From: Tridacna crocea
Lineage: Eukaryota > Mollusca > Bivalvia > Cardiida > Cardiidae
Assembly: GCA_943736015.1 (NCBI GenBank)
Contig: OX031065.1
Location: 50,756,992-50,820,991, forward strand
Length of the DNA stretch: 64,000 nt
Reading direction: 5' to 3'
The notes beneath the pieces are model-generated. The model had not been told where the DNA came from. It ran no database searches and was given only the letters and a program-made list of their open reading frames with translations. Below, piece after piece: positions 53,001-62,865 of this stretch. Positions within the stretch are counted from its first letter, which is position 1, and every line of letters starts with the position of its first letter. Made by a program: the position numbers and the translations under genes.

Positions 53001-53909
53001 ACCAAGTTTTAACAACTGTGAGAAAGAAGTCTTTTGAAAACATAGTGGGGAAAAAGAGAAAATATAGAAAACCAGCAATTCCTCAGATTCCAATTTTTGA
53101 TTCACATTTATTTTGTCATCAGCAGTATTTTTCAATTTGACCATGAAGAAGAAAGACAAATGTGACTCAAATAATGAACTTGTCTAGTGAAGATAGCTCG
53201 GATGAAGATCAGGATGTACAGAATGTCTAATCTGATCTTGGAATTAAGCTATCTGCTGCCTGATGCTAGACTATGACCAATCTTCATCTTCAATATAGAA
53301 GTAGACATCTAGATGTAGACCTCAAAAAAAAGTTAAATTCTTTGAGCTGGGGGTAAAAGGGAGAACTTTAGCTCTGACAGTCAAGGTCACCTTGCATAGC
53401 TTTTACATAGTACGGTAGATCTAGATGAGACTGCACAAAATGTACAATCTGTTCTTGGATCTACACTTTCCCCAACCCAATGCTAAACGTTTTTTTCACT
53501 TTCAATGAAAATATAACTTTTTGACCACTGAGAAGCATCAATTTAGTTGTTAGTAAAAGAGTTACAGGAGAAAGACTGCAAAATTATATACCTCTCTGTA
53601 GTATAGCACCATTTTGAATTGACGGAACATATACCATTTTTGTGGATCTTCATCTGGGTACTGGCTGTCCTCACAGCCAAGCTGGGTGTACAGAGTCTCT
53701 GCATCATAACCAAATTCACATATAGATTTGTCCGGACTGAGCAACAAGCTGGTTGGTGTTTTGTAAGTGCACAAACCTGTCGTGTCCCATTTCTTATTGC
53801 AATGGATCTTCAGACGATTCTCTTTGAAATCCGACTGCCATTGTAAAGCATAACCAGATGCAAATGTACCAAAGTCAATGGCAATGACCAATCTTGGTTC
53901 GCTGAGTCC
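46228..53909 (-). CDS. HSPA12: HSPA12A/B-like atypical Hsp70, five exons, N-terminal exon missing
   Basis: HSPA12 proteins keep the Hsp70 ATPase fold but lack the classical substrate-binding domain. The family is greatly expanded in bivalves and reported to respond to stress and infection. Exons on the minus strand: 53909-53592, 52010-51792, 50453-50291, 48784-48564, 47085-46228. They join in phase (1779 nt, 592 residues plus TAA). Visible motifs: phosphate-1 loop VIAIDFGTFASGYALQW, KWVLTVPAIWNETAKSLMRR, ISLEPECAAIYC, phosphate-2 VMVVDMGGGTVDM (created across the 50291/48784 splice), SEGGPWGG, and the adenosine motif LILVGGFAESDFV followed by NGAVLYGQ. Length is near the family's 670-690 residues minus a short N-terminus. 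Introns hold MITEs, SINEs and a minisatellite. No frame damage was seen, so it looks functional. Confidence 0.93.
47334..47566 (-). mobile_element. palindrome MITE family A, full length, in HSPA12-like intron
   Basis: TTAATTCATTACC to GGTAATGGGTTAA; one arm CCTTTTCACAC is unpaired. Confidence 0.87.
47645..47715. repeat. GTAGATC...CAGACTGCACA dyad repeat
   Basis: AGTGTAGATCCAAGATCAGACTGCACA-type left arm (shortened here) against GTGCAGTCTGAGTTTGATCT. Relatives at 38810, 39190, 48860, 53185, 53405 and 54505. Confidence 0.7.
47747..47997 (+). mobile_element. palindrome MITE, diverged right arm
   Basis: TTAAGCTATTACTAACTG to GTATGAAGTGTTAA; core GGAAATGCTGGTAACCAGC. Confidence 0.75.
48053..48246 (-). 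mobile_element. palindrome MITE family A with one core arm deleted
   Basis: GTGGGAAAAGAAGAAATG joins directly to TTTTCAAAAGGC; both TTAA ends intact. Confidence 0.85.
48345..48470 (-). mobile_element. tRNA-headed SINE fragment with duplicated end
   Basis: On the minus strand TTAGCTCAGTTGTTATGG and GGTTTGAGTCCTGCCCC are A and B boxes; CATAACAACTGARCTAAAGA occurs twice. Confidence 0.65.
48564..48784 (-). CDS. HSPA12: HSPA12-like exon: GGGTVDM loop
   Basis: Acceptor TTTTTTAAAG, donor GTAAGA. It encodes GGTVDMTTIQINKDSSMKQV, then SEGGPWGGKCVDDKFF and ends ETQKRK. Confidence 0.92.
49135..49380 (+). mobile_element. SINE copy, body shared with 25040
   Basis: GCAAGTTTGAATCCACAGC (B-box-like), then AATGCTGGTTATGTGGAAAA and CAGCCAGTAGCTTAAGAAG. 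Confidence 0.6.
49451..49681 (+). mobile_element. palindrome MITE family A, full length, worn ends
   Basis: TTCACCCTTTACTAAAC to GGTATAGAGTAA; core arms intact except CTTCTTTTCCCAC. Confidence 0.84.
49690..50285. other. HSPA12-like intron, no repeat recognised
   Basis: AT-rich single-copy-looking sequence; GCATTTTTTATCAAGTGCTT and TGCATTTTGCAAGCAAAT show only weak local repetition. Confidence 0.4.
50291..50453 (-). CDS. HSPA12: HSPA12-like exon: ALEPE-like segment
   Basis: Acceptor TTGATAG gives AGIKGDCLTISLEPECAAIY; the nearer AG would put a stop in frame. Donor GTAAGT after GTTGACATGGGCG leaves one G, so the second phosphate loop is completed by the next exon. Confidence 0.9.
50626..50975. 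mobile_element. TATAC-TGCAAAG MITE, copy 2
   Basis: TTATTATACTGCAAAGAAAT and AAACTTTGCAGTATGATAAA are inverted ends; the interior CTCGTGATCTGATTGGTTAA matches copy 1. Confidence 0.8.
51080..51180 (-). mobile_element. tRNA-headed SINE fragment with long variable arm
   Basis: On the minus strand TTAGCTTAGCGGTTAAGG then GGTTCAAATCCCACC. A long insert sits between the boxes, as in Leu/Ser-type tRNAs; no clean acceptor stem. Confidence 0.6.
51268..51330 (-). mobile_element. palindrome MITE family A, left end only
   Basis: TTAACTCATTACC to GCATTTGCAGACGACAG. Confidence 0.7.
51410..51750 (+). repeat. GTTAGGTAGGAGTGATCT minisatellite with two unit lengths
   Basis: Nine to ten units: long (about 43 bp, CCCTTAACAAATGTGTACTA) and short (about 34 bp, CATGTGTTCTATTGCAG) occur in a mixed order within the HSPA12-like intron. 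Confidence 0.92.
51792..52010 (-). CDS. HSPA12: HSPA12-like exon: LTVPAIW segment
   Basis: Acceptor TATCTTTTAG, donor GTAAGT, 73 codons in phase 0. It encodes DILDNTPVECINGNHLPAIV onward and TKWVLTVPAIWNETAKSLMR. A minisatellite begins within about 60 bp downstream of the donor. Confidence 0.92.
52244..52472 (-). mobile_element. palindrome MITE family A, full length
   Basis: TTAACTCATTACC to GGTAATGGGTTAA. CACTGCGGG faces CCTACAGTG, so not every change is paired. A left-arm scrap of another copy (52208-52240) precedes it. Confidence 0.88.
52531..52700 (-). mobile_element. tRNA-headed SINE, best copy
   Basis: On the minus strand GAGGTAGAGCATCAGCCTGG (A box) and GAGTTCGATTCCCAGG (perfect B box), then TCAACTTTGGGATTTTTC. 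Confidence 0.75.
52795..53165 (+). mobile_element. two degenerate palindrome MITE copies
   Basis: 52795-52985 (CAATCCTGAATTTTAGC, core CCAGCATTTTCTCCTTG) and 52990-53145 (TTTTGAAAACATAGTGGGG, core eroded). Confidence 0.6.
53592..53909 (-). CDS. HSPA12: HSPA12-like exon: phosphate-1 loop
   Basis: Acceptor CATTTTCAG before GGA (Gly); donor GTATAT. 106 codons from GLSEPRLVIAIDFGTFASGY to QFKMVLYYRE. The DFGT-x-x-SGYA loop binds ATP phosphate. The coding sequence must begin in an exon at higher coordinates that I could not recognise. Confidence 0.92.
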
Positions 53910-54084
53910 CTGAAAATGGTCACAGTTACATGTAGGTAAAAAGAAAGAAGTGCTTCTTAAACACATGCAATGTCAACTTTTGATGCTCCAGAAAAAGAAG
54001 CATTTTGAAAACATATAGCCCTCTACATTGAATATAAACACTCACTATGTGGTAGTAGTGATTGACAGTAATGGAGCAGGGAGA

Positions 54085-54235
54085 GCAGGGCTGAAAAATA
54101 GCGCTAGTCCGAGGTCCGGGACCTACTGACATGGAGATCGGACCTGTGGAAAAAAAACAAGGTGAGGGTCTATATGGTGCACTTGCTGCTGTAAGATAAC
54201 GGAAATAATGCTGAAGACGACGTTAAACACCATAA
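54085..54235 (+). mobile_element. SINE tail
   Basis: CGGAAATAATGCTGAAGACG then ACGTTAAACACC is the 3' tail seen at 25290; the head is missing. Confidence 0.55.
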
Positions 54236-54649
54236 TCTGTAACCAACAACTATCATAATACAGAATGAAGAAATTACACTAACCCTTATGGTGCCAAATA
54301 AATAGACATTTTCAAACAATAAAGCCCAAATGATTTCAATTTCATGAATGTAAGAGTAGCTGACAATGTAGCTGCTTTGTGTAGTCTCAATAATAACACG
54401 CCCCGGTGATCTTTTTCATATTTGGATATTTACTCTACACCGTACCAGAGGCGACCAGTCGAAAAGTAACATCGCCTTTGGGAACAGTTATCTGTACTAC
54501 TGCTTTGCGCAGTCTGATCCTATTCTACACTGGCTGCAAAAGAACTTATTGTCATGACAGGTACTTACAAACTTCGAAAACTGTATAAAATATAAATACT
54601 CCACAAGGTTTGGTATGTGAATACTGAGCATTATCATAATCAACAAATT

Positions 54650-54785
54650 TGTCCTGGAAACCAGCATTTTCTTCTTTTTCCACAATGTTTTATACCCTTT
54701 CAAACATACTACCATAGTATTAGCAATATTAAGGTTGTCGTATGTCAGTGATTTCACTTTACACAAGTCTATAACTTTGTTAACT
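54650..54785 (+). mobile_element. palindrome MITE, right half
   Basis: GGAAACCAGCATTTTCTTC to CTATAACTTTGTTAACTC. Confidence 0.65.
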
Positions 54786-55356
54786 CAAATATGGTTTGGT
54801 TTGTTTTGAAATTTGACGCCATATTAACAGCTTAGATCTTATCATGGCAGTCAGTGACACGACCATGTGTTTCCCAGCTTTCTCCCACCACTATAGATAC
54901 ATGTACATCTTCCTTCCAAAGCCACCAACTACTTTTCTCACCTTCATCAGAGGTGAGGGGCTATAACATGCGCGGATCCAGATATCTTTTTCAGGGGGGG
55001 TCCCACCGAAAACACACTCGTCTTATTACATGATACTTTGGTTTCCGGATTTCAGTGGATGTAAGCCGTTTACAAGAAAAGTCAAAGTTTCCAGTTCTAA
55101 CCATGAGGAGGTCTCCACATTTAGAACCCTTTTTTTTAAAATTTATTACTGTACTTTACATAAATGCTGTGCAATATCAAACCAGTACCATTTCAAGAAT
55201 CAGATAACCACATTTTTGCCAAAATTCCAAGGGGGGGTCTGGACCCCCGGTCCCCCCCTCTGGATCCGCCCATGATAAAAATCGATGGAAAGAAAGGTCG
55301 CCACAACCAGGTATCAAACCCACAAGCTCCAGGTCATGAGTTACCTATGTTAACCA

Positions 55357-55584
55357 TTAACCCTTTACCACACAATGACAACTTTTGATGACCCTGAGGT
55401 AGAAGCCTTTTGTAAACATTGTGGGAAAAGGAGAAAATGATGGTAACCAGCATTTTCTCCTTTTCCCACAATGTTTTTACCCTTCCCAAATCAAATTTCG
55501 ATTTTTAAGTCAAGTTTATTTTGTCGTCTGCAAATGCTTTTAATTAGGACCAGTCTATAAATTTGTTGTTTGGTAAGGAGTTAA
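55357..55584 (+). mobile_element. palindrome MITE family A, full length
   Basis: TTAACCCTTTACC to GGTAAGGAGTTAA; core GATGGTAACCAGC has one mismatch. Confidence 0.88.
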
Positions 55585-55732
55585 GCTACCTGGCCAGGCT
55601 GAAAATGGTGAAATTGAAATTTTGAATTCTGGTAAAGGTTAAGCATTACCAAACAATCCCGAGTTTTAGCAATTCTGACAAAAGAAAGCTTTTGAAATCA
55701 TTAATGGGAAAAGGAAAAAGTGCTTTATACTC

Positions 55733-56284
55733 TTAAAGGTTGCCCTTCAGATTTTGGGACGAAAATTTTACAAAAATGCAAAAAAGTCATCCTTATACTC
55801 CCTAAGCCTTTTACTTTGCGTTCATAAAAACCCTAGTAGTCCAAAACCATCGGACAACACAAGAAATTAGAGATTTACTACAGCCCAGACGTCAATGACA
55901 CCAACGGGAGACACGTTTTATTTTTAGATGATCAATTTGCTCATTTACATACAGGAATACATAGACAAAGTTTAAACATAGCGTCCGAAGAAGACATTAT
56001 GGAAAACAATTATTACATGTTTGTTTTGTAATGGAATTTAAGTGTTATTAGTCACGTGCCAGTCACTTGACATTCCCACAATGCTATTTTGATTTTTGGC
56101 GCGAAATCTAAAAATAGCTTAAGAGGCTACGTAGCCTTTTAAGGGAATACCATCAAAAAAAATTTATTTGTAATTTTATGATTCTTAATTATTGATGATT
56201 TGTATTATCTTTTCATATAAATTTCAGTGATATATATATTTTTTAATTTGGTGAGATGTAAAAATTCTAAATACCCATCTTTAA
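55733..56284 (+). mobile_element. family K element, copy a
   Basis: TTAAAGGTTGCCCTTCAGA to AAATACCCATCTTTAA: inverted ends starting at TTAA. Internal AGGCTACGTAGCCT dyad. Shares TTAA 56281-56284 with copy b. Confidence 0.85.
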
Positions 56285-56808
56285 AGGTGGCCCTTCAGAA
56301 TTTAAGACAAAAATTTTACAAAAATATCATCCTTATACTACCAAAGCCTTATAATCGTCATTCATAAAACCCCAGTAGTCGAAAACCATCGGACAACACG
56401 AGAAATTAGAGATTTACTACGCCCAAGGTCGACATCGATGGGAAACACGTTCTATTTTTACATACTGGAAATACACAGACGAAGCTTCAAACATAGCGTC
56501 CGAAGGAGAAATTACGAAAAATAATTACATTTTTGTTATGTAATGGAATTTAAGCATCATTAGTCACATGCCAGTCACTTAACATTCCCACAATGCATTT
56601 TTTATTTTTGGTGCCAAATCTAAAAATAGTTTAAAAGGTTAAGAAGCCTTTTAAGGAAATACATCAAAAAATTTTTTTTTGGTAATTTTATGATTCTTAA
56701 TTATTGATGATTTCATTATTGATTTGTATTGTTTTTTCATATAAATTTCAGTGATGTATGTATTTTTTTATTTGGTGTGATGTGAAAATTCTAAGTCCCC
56801 ACCTTTAA
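56281..56808 (+). mobile_element. family K element, copy b
   Basis: TTAAAGGTGGCCCTTCAGA to GTCCCCACCTTTAA; dyad decayed. Confidence 0.85.
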
Positions 56809-56911
56809 AGAAAAAAAGGGAATCAATTTTTAGTTAGGCTACATTTATAAAAATGTTATTTGCAAATGCTCTGAATTTGGATAATTCTAATATTTCATAG
56901 TTAATACATGG

Positions 56912-57376
56912 TTAAAGGTGGGTATTAAGAATTTTCACATTACACCAAATTAAAAAAATATATATCATTCAAATTTATATGAAAAAACAATACAAATCAT
57001 CAATAATTAAGAATCATAAAATTCCAAAAACAAAATTTTTTATGGTATTTCCTTAAAAGGCTACATAGCCTCTTCAGTTATTTTTAGATTTCATGCCAAA
57101 AATCAATAGAGCATTGTGGGAATGTCAAGTGACTGGCATGCGACTAATAACACTTAAATTCCATCACATAACAAACATGTAATAATTATTTTCCATAATT
57201 TCTTCTTTGGATGGATGTTTGAAACTTCGTCAGTGTTTACTTGTATTTAAATGAGAGAATTGATAATCTAAAAATAGAATGTCTCCCATTGGTGTCAACC
57301 TTGTCCATAATAAATCTCTAATTTCTTGTGTTATTGGATGGTTTTCGACTACTGGGGTTTTATGAATGCAAATTAA
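56912..57376 (-). mobile_element. family K element, copy c, truncated
   Basis: TTAAAGGTGGGTATTAAG to TTTTATGAATGCAAATTAA; the last 80 bp are missing where copy d begins. Confidence 0.8.
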
Positions 57377-57918
57377 AGGTGAGTATTTAGAATTTTTACA
57401 TCTCACCAAATTTAAAAATATATATATCACTGAAATTCATATGTAAAAATAATACTAATCATCAATAATTAAGATTCATAAAACTACACACAAAAAAATT
57501 GTTGATGGTGTTCCCTTAAAAGGCTATGTAGCCTCTCAAGGTATTTTTAGATTTCGTGCCAAAAATCAATTAAGCATTTTGGGAATGTCAAGTGACTGGC
57601 ACGTGACTCATAACGCTTAAATTTCATTACATAACAAACATGTAATAATTATTTCCATGATGTCTTCTTCGGATGCTATGTTTGAAACTTCGTCTGTGTA
57701 TTCCTGTATCTAAATGGGTGAATTGATCATCTAAAAATAGAATGTGTCTCCTGTTGGTGTCAATCTGGGCTGTAGTAAATCTCTAATTTCTCATTTTGTC
57801 GGACGGTTTTAGACTACTGGGGTTTTATGAATGAAAATTAAAAGGCTTTGGGAATATAAGGATGTTTTTTTGCATTTTTGTAAAATTTTCGTCCCAAAAT
57901 CTGAAGGGCAACCTTTAA
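57373..57918 (-). mobile_element. family K element, copy d, full length
   Basis: TTAAAGGTGAGTATTTAG to TGAAGGGCAACCTTTAA; right TTAA doubles as the start of the next MITE. Confidence 0.86.
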
Positions 57919-58086
57919 CTCTTTACCACACAATCCCGACTTTTAACACCCCTGGGAAAGAAGCCTTTAAAAAACATTGTGGGAAAAGGAGAAACTGCTG
58001 GTAATCAGCATTTTCTCCTTTTCCTACGTTTTTTTCCCTTCCTAAAATAAATTTCAATTCTTTAGTCGAATTCATTTTGTCGTCTG

Positions 58087-59180
58087 TTAAAGGTGGCCCT
58101 TCAGATTGTGAGACCAAAATTGTACAAAAATGCAAAAAAAATCATCCTTTACTCCCAAAACCTTTTCATTTTCATTCATAAAACCCCAGTAGTCGAACAT
58201 CGTCCAACAACACAAGATATTAGAGATTTACTACAGCCCAGGTCGACACCGACAGGAGACACGTTCTATTTTTAGATGATCAATTCGCTCATTTACATAC
58301 AGGAATACACAGACGAAGTTTCAAACATAGCGTCCGAAGAAGACATTATGGAAAATAATTATTTCATGTTTGTTATGTAATAGAATTTAAGCGTTATGAG
58401 TCACGTGCCAGTCACTAGGCATTCCCAAAATGCTTTATTGATTTTTGGCACGAAATCTAAAAATACCTTAAGTGGCTACGTAGCCTTTTAAAGGTGGCCC
58501 TTCAGATTTTGGGACGAAAATTGTACAAAAATGCAATAAAATCATCCTTATACTCCCAAAGCTTTTTGATTTTCATTCATAAAACCCCAGTAGTCGAACA
58601 CCGTCCGACAACACGAGAAATTAGAGATTTACTACAGCCCAGGTCAACACCGACGGGAGACACGTTCTATTTTTAGATGATCAATTCAATTATTTACATA
58701 CAGGAATACACAGACAGAGCTTCAAACATAGCGTCCGAAGAAGACATTATGGAAAATAATTATTACATGTTTGTTAAGTAATGGAATTTAAGCGTTATGA
58801 GCCACATGCCAGTCACTTGGCATTCCTGAAATGCTTTATTGATTTTTGGCGCGAAATCTAAAAATAGCTTAAGAGGCTACGTAGCCTTTCAAGGGAATAC
58901 CATAAAAAAAAAATTTTTTTTAATTTTGTGAATCTTAATTATTGAAGATTTGTATTACTTTTCCATATGAATTTCAGTGATATATATATATTTTTCAATT
59001 TGGTGAGATGTAAAAAATCTAAATACCCACCTTTAAGGAAATACCATCAAAAAAAATTTTTTTTGGTGATTTTTTTAATCTTAATTATTGATGATTTGTA
59101 TTATTTTTTCATATTAATTTTAGTGATATATATATTTTTTAATTTTGTGAGATGCAAAAATTCTAAATACCCACCTTTAA
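58087..59180 (+). mobile_element. family K element, copy e, split by copy f
   Basis: Left part 58087-58491, right part 59033-59180. The break is at its internal CCTTTTAAGG. Confidence 0.85.
58488..59036 (+). mobile_element. family K element, copy f, full length
   Basis: TTAAAGGTGGCCCTTCAGA to AAATACCCACCTTTAA, intact AGGCTACGTAGCCT dyad, about 549 bp. Confidence 0.88.
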
Positions 59181-59229
59181 TGCTTTCAATTGGGACCAGT
59201 CTTAAATTTTGACGTTTGGTAAAGATTGA

Positions 59230-60230
59230 AAAGGCTTTGGGAGTATAAGGATGATTTTCTTGCATTTTCACAGTATATAAACGATTTGTACCCCAACCGG
59301 ATATTGCGAGTAAATTTCAGTGATGTCCACTTTGCATTAGAGACAGCCGAGATAAAACTTGTTGCGTCTTTTATACTGCTGAATGTAAACTATGTGAATC
59401 TTTATGTATAGTTTATGCCACACCTGTATTGTTAATACATAAACTGCTACATAATCATTCTTAGCTTTAAAACATTGAAATTCTCAATACTCATCGCAGG
59501 CTACAGCGTCATTTGCAGTAGACCCGATTTTAAATCAGCTTTTATCATGTTAAGGCTGGCTGAAACACGTTTTCTGAGTTTGAACCGGTGCAATTAATGA
59601 ATTAGAAAAGATATTTGCGGCATTGGGCATTTTAAAGTTCGATTTTGAACATAAAAAATAAGAATTAATGCCTCTATGTAAAGTAGGTCAACTGTACGTT
59701 TCTTGCTGGTGATTCGTACCCTTACTTGCGAGTTTACGAAATCTATCTGTACGATGTCTTGGGAGTTTTTCCAAATATTCTGTACGGTTCTCGGGATAAC
59801 AAATCTGATGCCTGATGGTATAAATCTGTACATTTTAATCTATAAAATGGAGTAATTCAGATGCCGTTACAGCAAACTGTCAACCACAAGCTTTGGTGAT
59901 ATAATAAATCATAATTTGGAAATCCATAAAGGAAAAACCTCAAGATCAAAATTTCAGAATTTGACTCACAAAGAAAAGAAACAATTTCGTATAAAACAAA
60001 AAAGACTTCAAAAGTATTCCAAAAGATTTGAAGCTATGTAACAGGCCTCTGCTACCTAATGATGATACTAAGACAGTGAGCTTCAAGGTTTATGTGTCGC
60101 CATTTTAAAAAAGCCCCATAAAGAAAGACACCAGTGAGGGATGTTCACAAGTTCCTTGAAGAATCTGAATGTTTTATGCAAAATACTGTTTTATAGTGGT
60201 TATTCCTATTCCTCCTATTCCTCATAGAAA
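59230..60230. other. no gene seen
   Basis: Begins with a K scrap (AAGGCTTTGGGAGTATAAGG). Frames such as 59594-59833 (-) match no family I know. Confidence 0.4.
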
Positions 60231-60234
60231 TGAG

Positions 60235-60425
60235 TCATCAGTCAATCACTTAAGAAAATATTGTAAGAATTTGAGAAGAAATTACACTCAACGAACAATT
60301 TCTTCCTTTCTCGTAACATTTTCTATTCTTTTTTCAAAATTATACTTTTATTAAGCACATCTGTAAATTTTCCCTAAATGCTCCCAAATTGGATGAGTCC
60401 AAGATGCCATATCAGGAAAGGGTAA
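60235..60425 (+). mobile_element. palindrome MITE, degenerate C/D type
   Basis: AATATTGTAAGAATTTGAG, ACAATTTCTTCCTTTCTCG and a GGAAAGGGTAA end. Confidence 0.6.
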
Positions 60426-60521
60426 TTCTCTTTTTATCTATTAGCAGATGAATCCCTCTTTTCATCTATTAGCAGATGAATACGAATTGTGAAATTTTAT
60501 TGCATGAATCAGTTCTGTTCC

Positions 60522-61064
60522 TTAAAGGTGGGTATATAGGTTTTTCACATCACACAAAATTAAATAATATATATATCACTGAAATTTATATGAAAAAACA
60601 ATACAAATTATCAATAATTAAGAATCATAATATTACAAAAAAATTGGGGGCGGTATTCCCATTAAAAGGCTACGTTGCCCATTAGGCTATTTTTAGATTT
60701 CGCGCCAAAAAATAAAAAAAGCATTGTGGGAATGTTAATTATAAATAAGTGACTGGCATGTGACTAATGACGCTTAAATTTCATAAGAAACATGTATTTA
60801 TTTTCCATCATGTCTTCTTCGGACGCTATGTTTGAAGCTTCGTCTGTGTATTCCCAGTATGTAAATGAGCAAATTTGAAAAATAGACAGTGTGTCCCGTC
60901 GGTGTCGACCTGGGCTGTGGTAAATCACTTATTTCTCTTGTTGTCGGATGGTTTTCGACTACTGGGGTTTAATGAAAGAAAATTATACGGCTTTTGGAGT
61001 ATAACGATTTTTTTTTTGTATTTTTGTAAAATTTTTGTCCCAAAATCTGAAGGGCCACCTGTAA
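60522..61064 (-). mobile_element. family K element, copy g, full length
   Basis: TTAAAGGTGGGTATATAGG to AAGGGCCACCTGTAA; 543 bp. Confidence 0.85.
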
Positions 61065-61980
61065 CTCATGAAAAGGAAGCAGAATAAAACCGAGTCTTTT
61101 TATATTATGATATTTGGCTGCTTTTCTCTCAAAAACCCAATCTTCAGTGACGGTTTACAGCCACAAGAATAGATGTTCAATGACCTGTCGCAGCTGTTGT
61201 ATATCTCCCCGTGTTTCATATTTGATATTGTCTTTTTATTCTGGTCCGCCTTGATCACCGATTTCAACACTAGCTTATGGAAATAAAATACAACTCCATC
61301 CATACCCTGCTGTAATAAAAGAGCTGTGCAGTACACTCTGCATGAACTAAAGATGCAAATAAAAAGTGACACATAGTCCTTGTGACACGTAATCCTTCAA
61401 CAAAACATACAACGAATGGTGTTCAGAAATGGCACTGATAATGATAAAAGAATAAAATCATTGTTCCACTTTTATAATATAAAATAGCGTATTTCATATG
61501 TGGTGGTACGAGGATAAGGTTGTACACACGGTGGGTAGACGAGGGGTCGAATGGCTAGGTTAGAGATTATTTAGTGTCGACCGATTACAGTGCTGACAGC
61601 ACTTTGATTTTTTTTAATACAATGGAAGGGTCGTATTATGTTATGGCCACGGTCGGTCACCGTTAGCATTTTTTGTATGTGCCCACAGTTTCCATTGGAA
61701 TGATTTGAAACTTACTACAATGAATCTCTATGATGTGTGGTTTTGCATGTGACTTTTCAAATTTGGATCTCTGTAGGGTTCTAGATTTTAACCCATTTCA
61801 CTAACAAGCCCCCTTTGAGCGTATATGCACTGCTGTGCGAAGCTCATGTTACTTTTTGGCCAATGAGACAAAGTCATGTCATTTTGAACGTATACTTAGA
61901 AATGATTCACATATAACTACAGCTAATATTTTTAACTTGTGATATGTATATTAGATTTTATACAGCATACAAAGTGTCGT
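61065..61980. other. no gene seen
   Basis: A 90-codon minus frame (61100-61372) is Cys-rich but unrecognised; TGCTGACAGCAC is a short dyad near 61592. Confidence 0.35.
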
Positions 61981-61984
61981 GGCA

Positions 61985-62095
61985 AAGGGTGAAATTGCTT
62001 GTAACGAGGAGTTCCACCTTTTGCCACAAAAATTTCAAAGATTCTTCAGTATAACTGCATTGAAATGACAATGTAAGGAATAAATTGCGAAACAA
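61985..62095 (-). mobile_element. palindrome MITE family B fragment
   Basis: GTGGCAAAGGGTGAAATTGC and CCACCTTTTGCCAC still pair; the centre is TTGTAACGAGG. Confidence 0.7.
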
Positions 62096-62675
62096 AGTTT
62101 GTATTGATCACTCTAGTAACATGCGTAATGGATGCTTCGCTCTTGTATAGGTATAAAGCAATGGAAATCCCAGTGTGGTACTCGCAAGAATTCGTTCAGC
62201 CAACTCGCAAGTAATGTACAGATCATTTACTTGATATTTGCAAGAAGGGTACAGTATCAAACCGTTCACCATGCAGAATTTCCATACATTTTTAGGTAAT
62301 TTTAACAAATTTTGTCGGCATATATTGGCTGTTTTGTGAAGCGCATACATTTAGAAACAAAACTTTACAAATGGGTATCGGATGAAAAGACGGAATTACA
62401 CATAAATTGCCTTGTGAAAACAGCATGTATAGTAGTGAGCAAAAGAAGTGAAGACGAGTATTGCATTTTATCAGCAATTACACGGCCAAAAATGGTAAAT
62501 GATGTGTTTATTTGAAAGATACATTATTTCATTCAATGATGCAAATGTTTACAAGTTGCATGAAAGTCACAACAACCTGTCGATCTCAATTATTCAGAGG
62601 CACCCATCTGTTTTCACCAATCGAATCATGGAATTTACTCGCAATATCCGGTTTGGGTACAGTTCGTTTATATAC

Positions 62676-62725
62676 TGTGATTTTTGTAAAATTTTCGTAC
62701 CAAAATCTGAAGGGCCACCTTTAAT
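62676..62725 (-). mobile_element. family K end fragment
   Basis: TTTTGTAAAATTTTCGTACC and TGAAGGGCCACCTTTAA only. Confidence 0.75.
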
Positions 62726-62865
62726 ATTAGAAGATTCAAGAGAAAATACATGTATTTGTACTTACCCCAGCTGTCTTAATGCTTTCACAAGAGTCAGTTA
62801 GTGTTCCTGGTTGAAGATTCATCCTAACACCGTGTCCTGTTGTCATGGTACAGCTGTCTGTCAAG

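Larger units (their letters stand above)
55638..56905 (+). mobile_element. palindrome MITE opened by two K elements
   Basis: Left half TTAAGCATTACC to AAAAGTGCTTTATACTC (55732); right half resumes at 56809 and reaches TTTGCAAATGCTCTGAATT and ATGGTTAA. Confidence 0.75.
57915..59229 (+). mobile_element. palindrome MITE hosting nested K elements
   Basis: Left part to TTTTGTCGTCTG (58086); right part TGCTTTCAATTGGGACCAG to GGTAAAGATTGA (59181-59228). Without the insert the site reads GTCGTCTGTTAATGCTTTC. Confidence 0.88.

Noticed and set aside
53926-54132. Candidate first exon of the HSPA12-like gene on the minus strand
   Set aside because: The frame (GPGPRTSAIFQPCSP) runs into a SINE tail and does not resemble HSPA12 N-termini.
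59226-59411. Reverse-transcriptase-like phrase QYINDL in a short frame
   Set aside because: No other RT motif is present and the frame begins in a K scrap; likely chance.
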